64,000 nucleotides of DNA from NCBI GenBank assembly GCA_023954475.1, contig JAMLHW010000009.1:1-64000 (forward strand), written 5' to 3'. Below are positions 8,552 through 19,236 of the stretch, piece after piece. Origin of the DNA: Anaerolineae bacterium. GTDB taxonomy: Bacteria > Chloroflexota > Anaerolineae > Promineifilales > Promineifilaceae. The position numbers and the translations under genes are program-made. How positions within the stretch are numbered: position 1 is the first letter of the stretch; the number at the start of each line of letters is the position of its first letter. The notes beneath the pieces are model-generated. The model was not told the DNA's origin. It saw only the letters and a list, made by a program, of their open reading frames with translations, and did not search any database.

Positions 8552-10897
8552 ATGCACCCTTCCCGTCGTGTTCTGCTATTCAGCTTGCTCGTATCCATTC
8601 TCGTTCTGATCACTGCGGTGGTCGCTTCGGCCGAATCCGGCCCCCAACTGACGCGCAGCAGTGAACGTGTTCCCGTCGCCGAACGATTGGCAGCCATCAC
8701 GGCCGATCTGGACCGCAGCGCCATTCCCAGCGGCATCCTGCACATCCCGGCGATTGCGACCGACACACTCTCCGGCAACGCGCTCTCACCTTCCAACTGG
8801 TACCAGGCATATCTCGAAATGCAGCGCAGCGTACTCGACGGTTCCGCTCTGGCAGCGCCGGCCGACGTGCGCGAAGCGGCCCGCACCGCCGCCCGTCAGG
8901 ACGCCATTCCGCTTGGCGTACTCCATTTTGAGTACCAGGCAGTGCGTCCCGATGCCGTTGAAAATGGCCTGATCATCGTCGATGGCGACCGCCTGCGCGA
9001 CGCCCCGGATCGCACTGAATCTCCCTACGAAACCCACCGGTTATTCGCTGTGGCACCGCTGTGGGAGCAGGTCTACGCCGGTATGGAGACGACATTTGCG
9101 CTGGATGACGCCTTCTTTTTTGGCAATCAGCCTACCCCCGACGCGTTGCGTATCGATTTGGGCGACGGTAGCGGCGTGCATGAACTGCGCTTTGGCGACA
9201 GCGTGACAGTGACGTATCCCGAAGCAGGTTCGGCCGAGATCACCGTCACCGCCCGCTTTGCCGACGGCAGCGAACAAACCGCCAGTGCAAATCTCGAAAT
9301 CCGGCCCAGTGTCCCCACCGAACCCGATGTAAGCTGGGAAAACCTCGTCGCCGCCCTGCCCTACCTCGGCGAAGCAGCCGTCTACGATGCGTACATTTTC
9401 TACGCCGACGGCCACACACAGATCGAGAAACCGTTGATCTTCGCCGAAGGATTTGATTTTGAGAACAGCATCAGTTGGCCCGAAGTGATTGCCATCGTGT
9501 CCGAATATGGGCTGGTCGATTCGCTGCTGGCCGACGGCTACGATTTGATCATCATGAATTTTGAAGACGGCACCGATTACGTGCAGCGCAACAGCTTCGC
9601 GCTGGTCGATTTGATCGAGCGCGTCAAGCTGGAGCAAGTCGGTGATGAGCCGCTGGTCGTCGGCGGAGCCAGCATGGGTGGCATTATCGGCCGCTATGCC
9701 CTGGCCTGGATGGAACAAAATAGCATGGATCACGACACACGCCTGCTGCTGACATTCGACACGCCCCACCAAACGGCCAATGTGCCGTTGGGCGTGCAGG
9801 AATGGGTCGCCTTCTTCTCCGGCTACAATGCTGACGCCGGTTTCTTCCTCGACGCGCTCGACGCACCGGCAGCGCGTCAATTGCTCGTCTACCACCACTT
9901 GTCCACGCCCGATCCGACGCAAGACGCACTTCGCGCCCAGATGTTTGCTGATCTGGCGGCTGTCGGCAATTATCCGGTTGAGCCGCGCCTCGTCGCCATT
10001 GCCAACGGCAGCGGTGCCGGTGCAGCCGGTGGGCAAACGGGCAACGGTGGCGCACCAATGCTGCCCGGTACGCAGATTGTCGATTGGGAGTACGGCATCA
10101 TCCTCGTCATCGATGTAACCGGGAATGTGTGGGCTGTGCCGGACATCGCGCCACAGACACAGATTTTGGAAGCGGCGGTCGATATTTTCCTCTTCTTCGG
10201 CGACAGCCTCAATGTGTACGCGGAAGGGACATTGCCTTATGACAACGCGCCGGGCGGTTTTCGGCCGACACAGCAGCAAATGTCAGAGTTCGATCCGACA
10301 TATGATTTCCTGGGCTTCGTCATCGAACTGGGCGACATCAACACCAACTTCCCCAACCATGCCTTTGTGCCGACAAACAGCGCTCTCGACGCCCGCGACA
10401 ACCAGGGCAATCCGCTCAATTTGTTCTACAACTTCAACGGCGACAACAACGCGCTCAAGCGGACGCCGTTTGATGCGATTTTCTTCCCGACAGGCGCCAA
10501 TGAGGAGCATGTGGTCGTTTCGGCCGAAAATGCCGCCTTCCTGCTCGAACAGCTCGCCATCACCACCGACGTCAGCGGCACGATTGAACCAATCGGTGCG
10601 CCGATCGTGATTCCGGCAAGCGGCGGATCGTTTCAATATGACCTGATGTTACAGAATAATATGAATGGAGTGGAATCGGCCGATATCAAGCTGGAAATTC
10701 GCAACAGCGGTGGCACAACCGTGCGCACCCTATTGCAACGAACTGTCAACCTGCAGCCTGCCGCCGCAATTGCGCGCACGCGCACGCAGCAAATCAGCGG
10801 CGTAGTCCCGGCCGGCGACTATACGCTGGTCTTCACTGTCGAATCAGACAGCGGCACAACAGAGAGCAGCTTCCCGTTTACCAAGCTGGCACCGTAA
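8552..10897 (+). CDS. Large secreted alpha/beta hydrolase (lipase/esterase-like)
   Basis: A 781-residue exported protein. A signal peptide (LLFSLLVSILVLITAVVASA) precedes a long region with a PKD/Ig-like segment (LRFGDSVTVTYPEAGSAEIT near 215-245). The hydrolase domain, about residues 290-680, carries the nucleophile elbow GASMGG near 373, a likely acid in TFDTPHQT near 410 and a possible His in EEHVVV near 650. The C-terminal about 100 residues look like a beta-sandwich. The natural substrate is unknown; ester or lipid hydrolysis outside the cell is inferred from the fold. The RBS aaaggag precedes the ATG. A bidirectional terminator follows. Confidence 0.75.
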   Translation: MHPSRRVLLFSLLVSILVLITAVVASAESGPQLTRSSERVPVAERLAAITADLDRSAIPSGILHIPAIATDTLSGNALSPSNWYQAYLEMQRSVLDGSALAAPADVREAARTAARQDAIPLGVLHFEYQAVRPDAVENGLIIVDGDRLRDAPDRTESPYETHRLFAVAPLWEQVYAGMETTFALDDAFFFGNQPTPDALRIDLGDGSGVHELRFGDSVTVTYPEAGSAEITVTARFADGSEQTASANLEIRPSVPTEPDVSWENLVAALPYLGEAAVYDAYIFYADGHTQIEKPLIFAEGFDFENSISWPEVIAIVSEYGLVDSLLADGYDLIIMNFEDGTDYVQRNSFALVDLIERVKLEQVGDEPLVVGGASMGGIIGRYALAWMEQNSMDHDTRLLLTFDTPHQTANVPLGVQEWVAFFSGYNADAGFFLDALDAPAARQLLVYHHLSTPDPTQDALRAQMFADLAAVGNYPVEPRLVAIANGSGAGAAGGQTGNGGAPMLPGTQIVDWEYGIILVIDVTGNVWAVPDIAPQTQILEAAVDIFLFFGDSLNVYAEGTLPYDNAPGGFRPTQQQMSEFDPTYDFLGFVIELGDINTNFPNHAFVPTNSALDARDNQGNPLNLFYNFNGDNNALKRTPFDAIFFPTGANEEHVVVSAENAAFLLEQLAITTDVSGTIEPIGAPIVIPASGGSFQYDLMLQNNMNGVESADIKLEIRNSGGTTVRTLLQRTVNLQPAAAIARTRTQQISGVVPAGDYTLVFTVESDSGTTESSFPFTKLAP

Positions 10898-10905
10898 CTA
10901 TGACA

Positions 10906-10948
10906 AAAAGGGGGTGACGCGGAGACTGATTTCTGTGTCACCCCTTTC
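10906..10948. terminator. Bidirectional rho-independent terminator
   Basis: GGGGTGAC (10911-10918) pairs perfectly with GTCACCCC (10937-10944), flanked by an A-run on the left and T-rich sequence on the right. It sits between two convergent genes and could serve both. Confidence 0.8.
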
Positions 10949-10966
10949 TGCGTTGTCCAGACGACC

Positions 10967-11299
10967 CTACGTCTTTTCTGCCAGACCCGGATCAATCTCT
11001 CGCAGCAGCGTCCACGTATAAATCCCCGTACTATGGCCGTCGCTCCATGTCGGCTGCAGCGCGTAGGACCCGACTGTCTGCAAACTCTCCAACTGCAAAT
11101 CGGTGACGGGCGCATTGGCGACGACTGAGCGCGGCGTCGCTTTACCCATATTGACGTGTCCACCCTTGCATTCGACGCAGGGACAGGCAATGCGCAGGCC
11201 ATCGAATGTAAACGTACTGGCAACGCCGTCATTCCAAGTAATCGTAATGGTGCGTTCAACGCGGTTGGCTTTGATGCCGGTGGGAAGATAGGTATTCAT
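10967..11299 (-). CDS. DUF971 (GBBH-like N-terminal domain) protein
   Basis: A 110-residue protein of the DUF971 family. Typical features are ITITWNDGVASTFTFDGLR at residues 18-36, a CPCVEC cluster near 39-44 that may bind metal, and the closing YALQPTWSDGHSTGIYTW. The same domain forms the N-terminus of gamma-butyrobetaine hydroxylase, where it binds zinc; stand-alone bacterial forms are often near iron-sulfur cluster genes. It is the last gene of the minus-strand group behind the TetR regulator. Confidence 0.85.
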   Translation of the reverse strand: MNTYLPTGIKANRVERTITITWNDGVASTFTFDGLRIACPCVECKGGHVNMGKATPRSVVANAPVTDLQLESLQTVGSYALQPTWSDGHSTGIYTWTLLREIDPGLAEKT

Positions 11300-11323
11300 G
11301 CTGCAATTCTAGCAAGAAACCGG

Positions 11324-11935
11324 TCAGAGCGGCAGATTCAGTTGCATTTGCATGGGCTGCGCTTCTGATTCGGCCGAACCGACCACCCGCCAGCCTGCTA
11401 AGTAAGCGCTTACCGACTGCGCAAAAGCTAAATCGAGGTCGCCGCCGCGCTGTAACTGGCGGTTCAACTCGAGCATCACAAAGCCGTGAATCAAGGCCAG
11501 CGCCCCCCGTAGCGCTGCCAACGACTGCCCGTCACCGGAAATTTGCGCCATAATGCGCTGAATCGGCAATACCATCTGCACGAGCAAATTCTCATCCGGG
11601 CGCTCATCCGGTGTTGTAAACGCCAGTACATACGTTTGTGGATGGGCATGGGCAAAGCGCCGATAGGCCAGCGCCAGCGCAAGAAATTGCGCCTCCGGAT
11701 CGGCCGAAGCATCTGTCGCAGTATCCAGTTCAGCAAAAAGCTGCGCCAGTGTCACTTCGTTGACAGCGCGAATCAAGGCCGCTTTGCTGTCCACATACCG
11801 ATACAACGATGGCGCTTTGACCCCCAATGCTGCGGCAACTTTGCCCAATGTCAACGTTGTCGCGCCCTGCACTTCCACCAGCGTGAGCGCTTGCGCCACA
11901 ATCGTGTCTCGATCAATTTGGCTGGGATATGGCAT
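11324..11935 (-). CDS. TetR family regulator
   Basis: A 203-residue repressor. The HTH is in residues 8-55 (TLTLGKVAAALGVKAPSLYRYV), and the C-terminal helical domain resembles the TetR_C_33 (WHG) type with YRRFAHAHPQTYVLAF. It is encoded 15 bp downstream of the DUF4260 gene on the same strand. A tandem palindrome in front of that gene is the likely operator, so the regulator probably represses its own operon. The ligand is unknown. Confidence 0.85.
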   Translation of the reverse strand: MPYPSQIDRDTIVAQALTLVEVQGATTLTLGKVAAALGVKAPSLYRYVDSKAALIRAVNEVTLAQLFAELDTATDASADPEAQFLALALAYRRFAHAHPQTYVLAFTTPDERPDENLLVQMVLPIQRIMAQISGDGQSLAALRGALALIHGFVMLELNRQLQRGGDLDLAFAQSVSAYLAGWRVVGSAESEAQPMQMQLNLPL

Positions 11936-11950
11936 CAGCTCCCTTCCAGA

Positions 11951-12316
11951 CTACACACGGCTCAAATGGGTATCGTGGCGTTGGTCGGAATATTTCAGCC
12001 CGTAGCCGACAGCGCGATCCATACCGATATGTGCCAACCAAATCAGGGCGAGTTGTACGCCGACAGGCCAGCCCAGCAGGAGTGCGACGATGCCGAGCAG
12101 TAGCGGTAACGTCAATGTATGCATGACATTGTATACGGCAATACCGACACCGCGATTGACGGCGTAGGGAATCAAGGCCAGGTCCGGCGCGAAGAAGAGG
12201 ATGGCAAACATTAGCCAACCATAGTCTGCGTAGGCATAAAGGGCGACCGAGGCGCTGAGGATGACGATACCTTCTAATCGCAACATGTTGGAGACCGACT
12301 TACTTTCGTTTTTCAT
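11951..12316 (-). CDS. DUF4260 membrane protein
   Basis: A membrane protein of about 121 residues with four predicted helices. DUF4260 hallmarks are FFAPDLALIPYAVN, YNVMHTLTLPLLLG and the highly typical IWLAHIGMDRAVGYGLKYSD. The start is taken at ATG 12316 (KNESKSVSN), since the longer alternative from 12352 would run through the operator. Function is unknown; these genes often sit beside TetR-type regulators, as here. Confidence 0.8.
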   Translation of the reverse strand: MKNESKSVSNMLRLEGIVILSASVALYAYADYGWLMFAILFFAPDLALIPYAVNRGVGIAVYNVMHTLTLPLLLGIVALLLGWPVGVQLALIWLAHIGMDRAVGYGLKYSDQRHDTHLSRV

Positions 12317-12331
12317 GGCAAAATCCTTATA

Positions 12332-12368
12332 ACTAATATTGTTAATCTTCATGACTAATAATATTAGT
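12332..12368 (-). promoter_or_regulatory. Tandem palindromic operator of the DUF4260-tetR operon
   Basis: A perfect 15-bp palindrome ACTAATA-a-TATTAGT lies at 12354-12368. A related half-degenerate copy, ACTAATATTGTTAAT, lies 22 bp away at 12332-12346. They sit 16-52 bp upstream of the DUF4260 start. Two copies on nearly the same helical face are typical of TetR-type operators; binding by the adjacent regulator is inferred. Confidence 0.65.
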
Positions 12369-12472
12369 TTTCATTTGTTTTGTCAACCCCCACTATCAAA
12401 GATTGTGTCGATTGACATGTGTGGTAGGTTATAATAGGCGCATGATCCATGCGAACAACAGGATGATGCACT

Positions 12473-14461
12473 GTGCGACCGTCTGACTATCCGGTTGATC
12501 TCGACTACCTGAAGCGCTGCTGGGAACAGTATATGCGTGCGGGCGTATTGGATTCGGCCGAAAATGAGTCAGGCCGCGAGATCGATCCGCTGGTACTGGC
12601 ATCATGGCGACGCTGCCGGGCGCGACTCGATCCACACAGCATGGCACTGCCTGTGCGTCAGGCAAAAACGGCGCTGCAAACCTTGTTGGCGCAGCAAGCT
12701 GACATCATCACGCTCGCTCTGCCCCATCTCGAAGACATATGCGATTTTGCCGCTGGACAACACCTCATCGCCTTTCTGGCCGACCGAGCCGGCTGCCTGC
12801 TGGCAGTCGAGGCACACAATCAGGGTCGCGCATTTGCCGATAGTTGCGGCTTGCGCGTCGGTCATTATTGGGCAGAAGATCAGGCTGGTACAAATGCAAT
12901 CGCCCTGGCTTTGACAAACGCCATGCCGGTTCAGATTGTCGGGCCGGAACATTACGTGCATCGCTTACACGATTTGGTAACAGCGGCAGCCCCATTTCAC
13001 GACATCCATGGCCGTGTTGCCGGACTCATTGGCATCGCCTGCCCTGCCACCTACCTGTCTGCGCGCGATTTGCCCCTTGTCATGGCCACTAGCCGTGCCG
13101 TCAGCAATCAGTTACAGACCGAAAGTCTGGTCGATGAAACGCTGCAGCAGCTAACCCAGGTCAACACGATTCTGGGTGCTGTGACCGAAGGTGTCATCAT
13201 GTGGGACGAAGAAGGACGTATCCACCACTGCAACCGGCAGGCAGCGAAGATGTTTGGCACTGACACGGCACAATTGTTGGGCGCATTGTGGAATGACAAA
13301 TTGATTTGGCCTGAAGAACTGCGGCTGGCGGTACGGGCGAATGCCGATGTGGTGCGTGCAGAAAGCACGGTGCAACTCGATAACCGGCGCGTCACGTCAT
13401 TGGTGACCCTGCGTGCGATTAAAGGCGGCAAGGAGCAACCGCTGGGGTATGTGGCACTATTTCGGCCGATACAACAAATACGCCAACTGATTCACGAGCA
13501 GGTCGGCACCGAAGCCACATTTCGACTGGAAGACCTCGCCAGCCAGTCCCCTCCCCTGCAACGCGTGTTGCGACAGGCACACATCGCTGCCCGCGCCTCC
13601 ATTCCGGTACTCCTGATCGGCGAAAGTGGCGTCGGCAAAACTTATCTGGCCCAGGCAATCCACAACGGGGGACCACGTGCCAATCGCCCGTTCCTGTCTA
13701 TCAATTGCCGCGCGATCCCGCACGAATTGATGACGGCGGAATTACTCGGCATCGAACGCGGTGATTCACGTGCCGGTCGGCCGAGTAAATTCGAATTGGC
13801 AGACGGCGGCACGCTCATGCTCAATCAGTTGCACTATCTCACATTGGAACTGCAAACAGCGCTGCTCGAAGTCATCGATCGGCGGCAGTTGATGCGTCTC
13901 GGCGGCACGCGGCCCATCACGCTGAATGTGCGCATCATCGCCACGTTGCCCCCCAATGCCGACGATCTGGTTGCCGACGGAACGATTATTCCCGAGTTGT
14001 ATTACCGCTTTGGCGTCTTTCGCTTCGTCATGCCCCCCCTGCGGCAGCGCATCGAAGACATACCGCTGCTGGTCGAGCGAATTCTGGATCGGCTCAACGG
14101 TGACGGCCACACTGTCCGTGTCGCCGATGATGTGCTCACCGTCTGTGAACGCTATCCATGGCCGGGCAACGTGCGTGAATTGGAAAGTGTGCTGGAGCGT
14201 GCGCTGGCACAAAGCCGTGACGGTGTGATCCGGTCAGAGCATTTGCCCGAGAACGTTCGCACCAGTCGCGTACTACTCGATTCAACGCCAATTCCGAAAC
14301 CGGTCATCACCGTGGACGAAGCCGAACGCGAAGCAATCATGCGTGCCGGATATGCTTGCAATGGCGTCGTGACCCAGATGGCGCTGGAATTGGAAATCGG
14401 CCGAACCACCCTCTGGCGCAAAATGAAGCGCCTCAACATCTCCCCGCAACAATTCAAGTAA
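12473..14461 (+). CDS. dhaR: DhaR, transcriptional regulator of the dihydroxyacetone operon
   Basis: A 662-residue activator built as in E. coli DhaR: GAF-like sensor (about 55-210), PAS domain (225-335), AAA+ domain (350-600) and a Fis-type HTH (ending IGRTTLWRKMKRL...QFK). Walker A is intact (GESGVGKT, 383-390). Walker B is degenerate (GGTLMLNQL instead of an acidic pair), and the GAFTGA loop that contacts sigma-54 is absent. E. coli DhaR has the same peculiarities and works with sigma-70 promoters, with DhaK and DhaL as antagonistic co-regulators. The same is inferred here because dhaK and dhaL lie downstream. The start is GTG 12473 behind AGGA; the near-by ATGs are out of frame. A weak TATAAT is at 12430. 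Confidence 0.85.
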   Translation: MRPSDYPVDLDYLKRCWEQYMRAGVLDSAENESGREIDPLVLASWRRCRARLDPHSMALPVRQAKTALQTLLAQQADIITLALPHLEDICDFAAGQHLIAFLADRAGCLLAVEAHNQGRAFADSCGLRVGHYWAEDQAGTNAIALALTNAMPVQIVGPEHYVHRLHDLVTAAAPFHDIHGRVAGLIGIACPATYLSARDLPLVMATSRAVSNQLQTESLVDETLQQLTQVNTILGAVTEGVIMWDEEGRIHHCNRQAAKMFGTDTAQLLGALWNDKLIWPEELRLAVRANADVVRAESTVQLDNRRVTSLVTLRAIKGGKEQPLGYVALFRPIQQIRQLIHEQVGTEATFRLEDLASQSPPLQRVLRQAHIAARASIPVLLIGESGVGKTYLAQAIHNGGPRANRPFLSINCRAIPHELMTAELLGIERGDSRAGRPSKFELADGGTLMLNQLHYLTLELQTALLEVIDRRQLMRLGGTRPITLNVRIIATLPPNADDLVADGTIIPELYYRFGVFRFVMPPLRQRIEDIPLLVERILDRLNGDGHTVRVADDVLTVCERYPWPGNVRELESVLERALAQSRDGVIRSEHLPENVRTSRVLLDSTPIPKPVITVDEAEREAIMRAGYACNGVVTQMALELEIGRTTLWRKMKRLNISPQQFK

Positions 14462-14463
14462 CG

Positions 14464-14512
14464 CGTTTCATTTTGCAACATCGGTTCAATTTTGGCGTTT
14501 CATTGTGAAACG
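14464..14512 (+). promoter_or_regulatory. Two palindromic operator sites before glpF (probable DhaR boxes)
   Basis: A perfect 17-bp palindrome CGTTTCA-ttg-TGAAACG is at 14496-14512. A weaker copy CGTTTCA-tttt-GCAAC is at 14464-14479, about three helical turns away. They lie directly after dhaR and before the glp/dha genes, where an activator of this operon would bind. No sigma-54 type -24/-12 element was found in 14513-14847, which agrees with a sigma-70 promoter. The rest of that interval (335 bp) shows no gene. Confidence 0.6.
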
Positions 14513-14847
14513 TTTTTAATATCATAATTGTGTTAGCGCCACACTTCCGTATCATGGTCAATGGCGATTGGCTAAAATAGCTAAACACAGTTCGATAAAT
14601 GTGTACAGCATGCACGAAACCATGCCCTGGTGACATCGTGTCCCAATCGCTGCACAATCGGCATTGCTCACGGAGCATCTATATGCAACCGCTTCTGTCC
14701 CACCAACATACCTGCACACGCTTTCAACACCGTGTGCTTGGAGGTATCTGCCTATCGCATCATTTCATCCTACCCTCACCTCAGGCGACTTCAACGCAAA
14801 CCATGCAACCGACAACACATTTTTCTCAAACACAACAGGAGTGAAAC

Positions 14848-15576
14848 ATGGATAATTTGTTAGGTGAATTTCTGGGTACACTGTTCCTTGTACTGCTCGG
14901 CGATGCAGTTGTAGCCAACGTCATACTCAACAAGACGAAAGGCAACAACAGCGGCTGGATCGTGATTACCGCAGGGTGGTTTATCGCCGTTATGGTTGGC
15001 GTCTTTGTCTGCATATCGGCCGGCGCACCGCAGGGCGATATCAATCCCGCCGTCACATTCGGCAAATGGATTGTCTTCGGCACATACACAGCAGGCGAAG
15101 CGTTGGCCACAATGGCAGCACAGCTCATCGGCGCGTTTGTGGGCGCCATTATCGTTTGGCTGGCGTACTATCAACATTTCGACGATACAGAAGATCAAGG
15201 CGCTATTCTGGGCACATTTTCGACCGGCCCCGCTATCCGCTCCCCCCTGTGGAACAGCATGACGGAAATCATCGGCACAATCGTGCTGTTGGTTGGCGTC
15301 GGCGCCATTTTCGGCATTGCTAGCGGTGACCTCGGCCCTGCTGCCGGATTAGGCCCGTTCCTGGTTGGCGCACTGGTCTGGGGCATAGGCCTCTCGTTGG
15401 GTGGCCCCACTGGGTACGCCATCAACCCGGCACGCGATCTCGGCCCACGTATTGCCCATGCCATTTTGCCCATCAAGGGTAAAGGCGGTTCTGACTGGGG
15501 TTACTCATGGATTCCAGTGATTATGCCATTGATCGGTGGTTTGATCGGTGCCTTTATTTGGAGTGTCGTATTCTAG
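14848..15576 (+). CDS. glpF: Glycerol facilitator (MIP family channel)
   Basis: A 242-residue membrane channel with six helices and the two half-helix NPA boxes of the aquaporin family: DINPAVT near residue 66 and YAINPARDLGPR near 190. The Asp after the Arg in the second box is characteristic of glycerol-conducting members. It lets glycerol and dihydroxyacetone enter by diffusion. It begins the catabolic operon behind a clear AGGAG. Confidence 0.9.
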   Translation: MDNLLGEFLGTLFLVLLGDAVVANVILNKTKGNNSGWIVITAGWFIAVMVGVFVCISAGAPQGDINPAVTFGKWIVFGTYTAGEALATMAAQLIGAFVGAIIVWLAYYQHFDDTEDQGAILGTFSTGPAIRSPLWNSMTEIIGTIVLLVGVGAIFGIASGDLGPAAGLGPFLVGALVWGIGLSLGGPTGYAINPARDLGPRIAHAILPIKGKGGSDWGYSWIPVIMPLIGGLIGAFIWSVVF

Positions 15577-15677
15577 TCAACAATCCGAAGTGCAAAACGT
15601 GAACTCGTTCCAATTCGGGCTAAATTCGACGACAGTACAAAGCAAATATTGTGCTCATTTTCAGGAGAGAGCACCAC

Positions 15678-16748
15678 ATGAAAAAATTAATCAACGGTAT
15701 TGATGATGTTGTACGCGAACAGTTACAGGGAATGGCAGCAGCCCATCCTGAACTATCCGTACACATCGATCCACATTACATCGTACGCGGTGACGCGCCG
15801 GTAGCGGGCAAAGTTGCCGTCATCTCTGGTGGCGGTAGCGGTCACGAACCGATGCACGGCGGCTTTGTCGGTGTCGGTATGCTCGACGGTGCCTGCCCGG
15901 GCGAAGTGTTTACATCACCAACGCCAGACCAGATGTACGAATGCGGCATGGCTGCCAACAGCGGTGCAGGCGTTTTATTTTTGGTCAAAAACTACACAGG
16001 CGACGTCATGAACTTCGAGATGGCGGCTGAAATGTTGGCTGCCGAAGGCGTACCTGTTCAATCGATTTTGATCGATGATGATGTCGCTGTAAAGGACAGT
16101 CTCTACACAGCCGGACGGCGTGGTGTCGGGACGACGGTAATCATTGAAAAGATCGTCGGTGCAGCCGCTGAAGCCGGTTACAACCTGGATCAGTGTGCTG
16201 ATTTGGCCCGTAAGGTCAATAGTTATGGCCGCTCGATGGGCATGGCGTTAACCTCTTGCATCGTTCCGGCAGCCGGAAAGCCGACTTTTGATCTCGGTGA
16301 TGACGAGATTGAAATCGGTATTGGTATTCACGGGGAACCGGGTCAAAAACGGATGCCAATGACTTCGGCCGATGCGATTACAGAAATGATGGCGCTCGAA
16401 ATCATCGAGGACGACGCCTACACCCGCACCGTCCGCGAATGGGACACCGAAAACGGCATATGGGTTGAACTCGAACTCACCGATGAGCCATTGGCAGCCG
16501 GTGACAGCGTCATCGCTTTTGTCAACAGCATGGGCGGCACACCGGTCTCTGAACTGTATGCCGTCTACCGCAAGCTCGCCGCCGTCTGCGAGGACAAGGG
16601 CATCACCATAGCACGTAATCTGATTGGTCCATACATCACATCGCTGGAAATGCAGGGCTTCTCCATCACGTTGGTGAAAGTCGACGATGAGATATTGAAG
16701 TTCTGGGACGCGCCGGTAAATACACCTGGCTTGCGTTGGGGCGCTTAG
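15678..16748 (+). CDS. dhaK: Dihydroxyacetone kinase subunit DhaK
   Basis: A 356-residue subunit that binds dihydroxyacetone. The family's covalent-binding His is at residue 218 in GIGIHGEPG, the same number as in E. coli. The substrate site [16 protein letters not shown] is at 50-65. The start is ATG 15678 behind AGGAGAG. With DhaL and the phosphorelay protein DhaM it makes DHAP from dihydroxyacetone and PEP. It may also act on DhaR, as in E. coli. Confidence 0.93.
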   Translation: MKKLINGIDDVVREQLQGMAAAHPELSVHIDPHYIVRGDAPVAGKVAVISGGGSGHEPMHGGFVGVGMLDGACPGEVFTSPTPDQMYECGMAANSGAGVLFLVKNYTGDVMNFEMAAEMLAAEGVPVQSILIDDDVAVKDSLYTAGRRGVGTTVIIEKIVGAAAEAGYNLDQCADLARKVNSYGRSMGMALTSCIVPAAGKPTFDLGDDEIEIGIGIHGEPGQKRMPMTSADAITEMMALEIIEDDAYTRTVREWDTENGIWVELELTDEPLAAGDSVIAFVNSMGGTPVSELYAVYRKLAAVCEDKGITIARNLIGPYITSLEMQGFSITLVKVDDEILKFWDAPVNTPGLRWGA

Positions 16749-16804
16749 CCGTCTGAATCGACAGGGTCGGCATGTTATCTGTGCTGACCTTGTCGCAAAA
16801 TCTC

Positions 16805-17434
<630 letters not shown>

Positions 17435-17487
17435 CAGCTAACAACCGTCATCCAATAGCAATATAAACACAACCACAGGAGCTAACT

Positions 17488-18996
17488 ATGGCTAAATACG
17501 TAGCCGCAATCGATCAAGGTACCACCAGCACCCGTTGCATGATTTTCAATCATGCCGGTGCATCGGTCGCCGTTGATCAAATGGAACACGAACAGATTTA
17601 CCCCAAACCAGGTTGGGTCGAACACGATCCAATGGAAATCTGGGCACGCACACAAGACGTCATCAAAGGCGCATTGCGCAAAGCCAACATCACGCACAAG
17701 GATATTGCCGCCGTTGGTATCACCAACCAGCGCGAGACGACTGTTGTGTGGGACAAAAACACGGGTAAACCACTGCACAACGCTGTCGTCTGGATGGACA
17801 CGCGTAATGGCAAACTAGTCGCCGATTTGACCGAAAAACTCGGTGGGCAGGATGCACTTCGGCCGAAAACCGGTCTGCCACTTGCCACCTACTTCTCCGG
17901 CCTCAAAGTCAAATGGCTGCTGGAAAACGTCCCCGCCGTACGCGAAGCTGCAGAAGCGGGCAACGCCCTGTTCGGCAACATCGACACCTGGGTCATCTGG
18001 AATCTGACCGGCGGCGTGCATGGCGGCGTCCATGTCACCGATGTGACCAACGCCAGCCGCACGATGCTCATGAATCTGGAAACCCTCGACTGGGATCCGG
18101 AACTGTGCGCTGCATTGAGCGTACCGATGAGCATGTTGCCTACCATCAAATCGTCCTCCGAAATATACGGATACACCTTGCCGGATGGCCCGTTTGGCGG
18201 ACGGCTGCCCGTTGCCGGTGACCTGGGCGACCAGCAAGCGGCGACTGTCGGCCAAGCATGCTTCTCCCCCGGCGAAGCCAAGAACACGTACGGAACCGGC
18301 TGCTTCATGATCATGAACACCGGCACCGAAATCGTGCCGTCTAACAATGGCCTGCTCTCCATCGTCTGCTACAAATTCGGCAATCAACCGGCTGTTTACG
18401 GATTGGAAGGTTCAATCGCCATCACCGGCGCACTCGTGCAGTGGTTGCGCGACAACCTGAAACTGATCGACTCTGCTCCGGAAGTTGAAAAATTAGCGGC
18501 AACGGTTGATGACAATGGCGGTATCTACTTCGTTCCGGCGTTCTCCGGCCTGTATGCACCATATTGGCGTGACGATGCGCGCGGTGCTATCGTCGGCATG
18601 ACTCGCTACGTCAATCGCGGCCACTTTGCCCGTGCAACACTGGAAGCTACCGCGTATCAGACACGCGAAGTTCTGGACGCGATGAATGCAGATTCAGGCG
18701 TTGATCTGACTGCGCTCAAGGTTGACGGCGGCATGGTCATGAATGAGATGCTGATGGAGTTCCAATCGGACGTGTTGGATGTTCCTGTGATTCGGCCGAA
18801 AGTTGCTGAAACCACCGCTCTCGGCGCAGCTTACGCAGCCGGTCTCGCCGTCGGCTTCTGGAAAAACACCGACGAAATGCGTGCGAACTGGGGCGAAGAC
18901 AAACGCTGGAATCCCGATCCGGACAGCAACGCCAGCACCGAACTCTACCGGATGTGGAAGAAAGCGGTCACCCGCACCTTTGACTGGGTCGAATAA
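17488..18996 (+). CDS. glpK: Glycerol kinase
   Basis: A 502-residue FGGY-family kinase, the normal length. The N-terminal ATP-site motif [12 protein letters not shown], the glycerol site ([12 protein letters not shown]) and the C-terminal [15 protein letters not shown] and [17 protein letters not shown] blocks are all present. It converts glycerol to sn-glycerol 3-phosphate in the cytoplasm for GlpABC. It has its own AGGAG, 54 bp after dhaL. Confidence 0.95.
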   Translation: MAKYVAAIDQGTTSTRCMIFNHAGASVAVDQMEHEQIYPKPGWVEHDPMEIWARTQDVIKGALRKANITHKDIAAVGITNQRETTVVWDKNTGKPLHNAVVWMDTRNGKLVADLTEKLGGQDALRPKTGLPLATYFSGLKVKWLLENVPAVREAAEAGNALFGNIDTWVIWNLTGGVHGGVHVTDVTNASRTMLMNLETLDWDPELCAALSVPMSMLPTIKSSSEIYGYTLPDGPFGGRLPVAGDLGDQQAATVGQACFSPGEAKNTYGTGCFMIMNTGTEIVPSNNGLLSIVCYKFGNQPAVYGLEGSIAITGALVQWLRDNLKLIDSAPEVEKLAATVDDNGGIYFVPAFSGLYAPYWRDDARGAIVGMTRYVNRGHFARATLEATAYQTREVLDAMNADSGVDLTALKVDGGMVMNEMLMEFQSDVLDVPVIRPKVAETTALGAAYAAGLAVGFWKNTDEMRANWGEDKRWNPDPDSNASTELYRMWKKAVTRTFDWVE

Positions 18997-19009
18997 CGAC
19001 ATGCCTTGC

Positions 19010-19106
19010 GACGACAGTTGACACAAAGCCCTCCAAGCAACCACCCCAACTGTCGTCAGCCAATAAACCGCCGGTCACCTCGCATGTGTAAGGTGGTCGG
19101 CGGTTT
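19010..19106. terminator. Two strong hairpins between glpK and glpA
   Basis: GACGACAGTTG (19010-19020) pairs with CAACTGTCGTC (19047-19057). A second stem pairs AAACCGCCG-gt-CACCT (19065-19080) with AGGTG-gt-CGGCGGTTT (19091-19106). No long T-run follows, so they may be partial terminators or mRNA stabilisers that set glpK apart from glpABC. A possible -10 (tagaat) lies near 19122. Confidence 0.55.
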
Positions 19107-19236
19107 CTGCTTAACAGTTTGCTAGAATATTGATTAGGTGGCCAATTGGTTGACGGGAGTGCATTTATGGGCAACGATCCGGTCACAACCCATTTGACCA
19201 AATGACGATTCAGGCAACTTTAGGGGAGCAACCCGT

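Noticed and set aside
9041-10279. A 412-residue open frame on the minus strand
   Set aside because: It is antisense to the secreted alpha/beta hydrolase, which has a signal peptide, RBS and GxSxG motif.
14513-14847. A sigma-54 promoter before glpF
   Set aside because: No GG-N10-GC pair with the TGGCAC/TTGC consensus was found, and the regulator lacks the GAFTGA loop.
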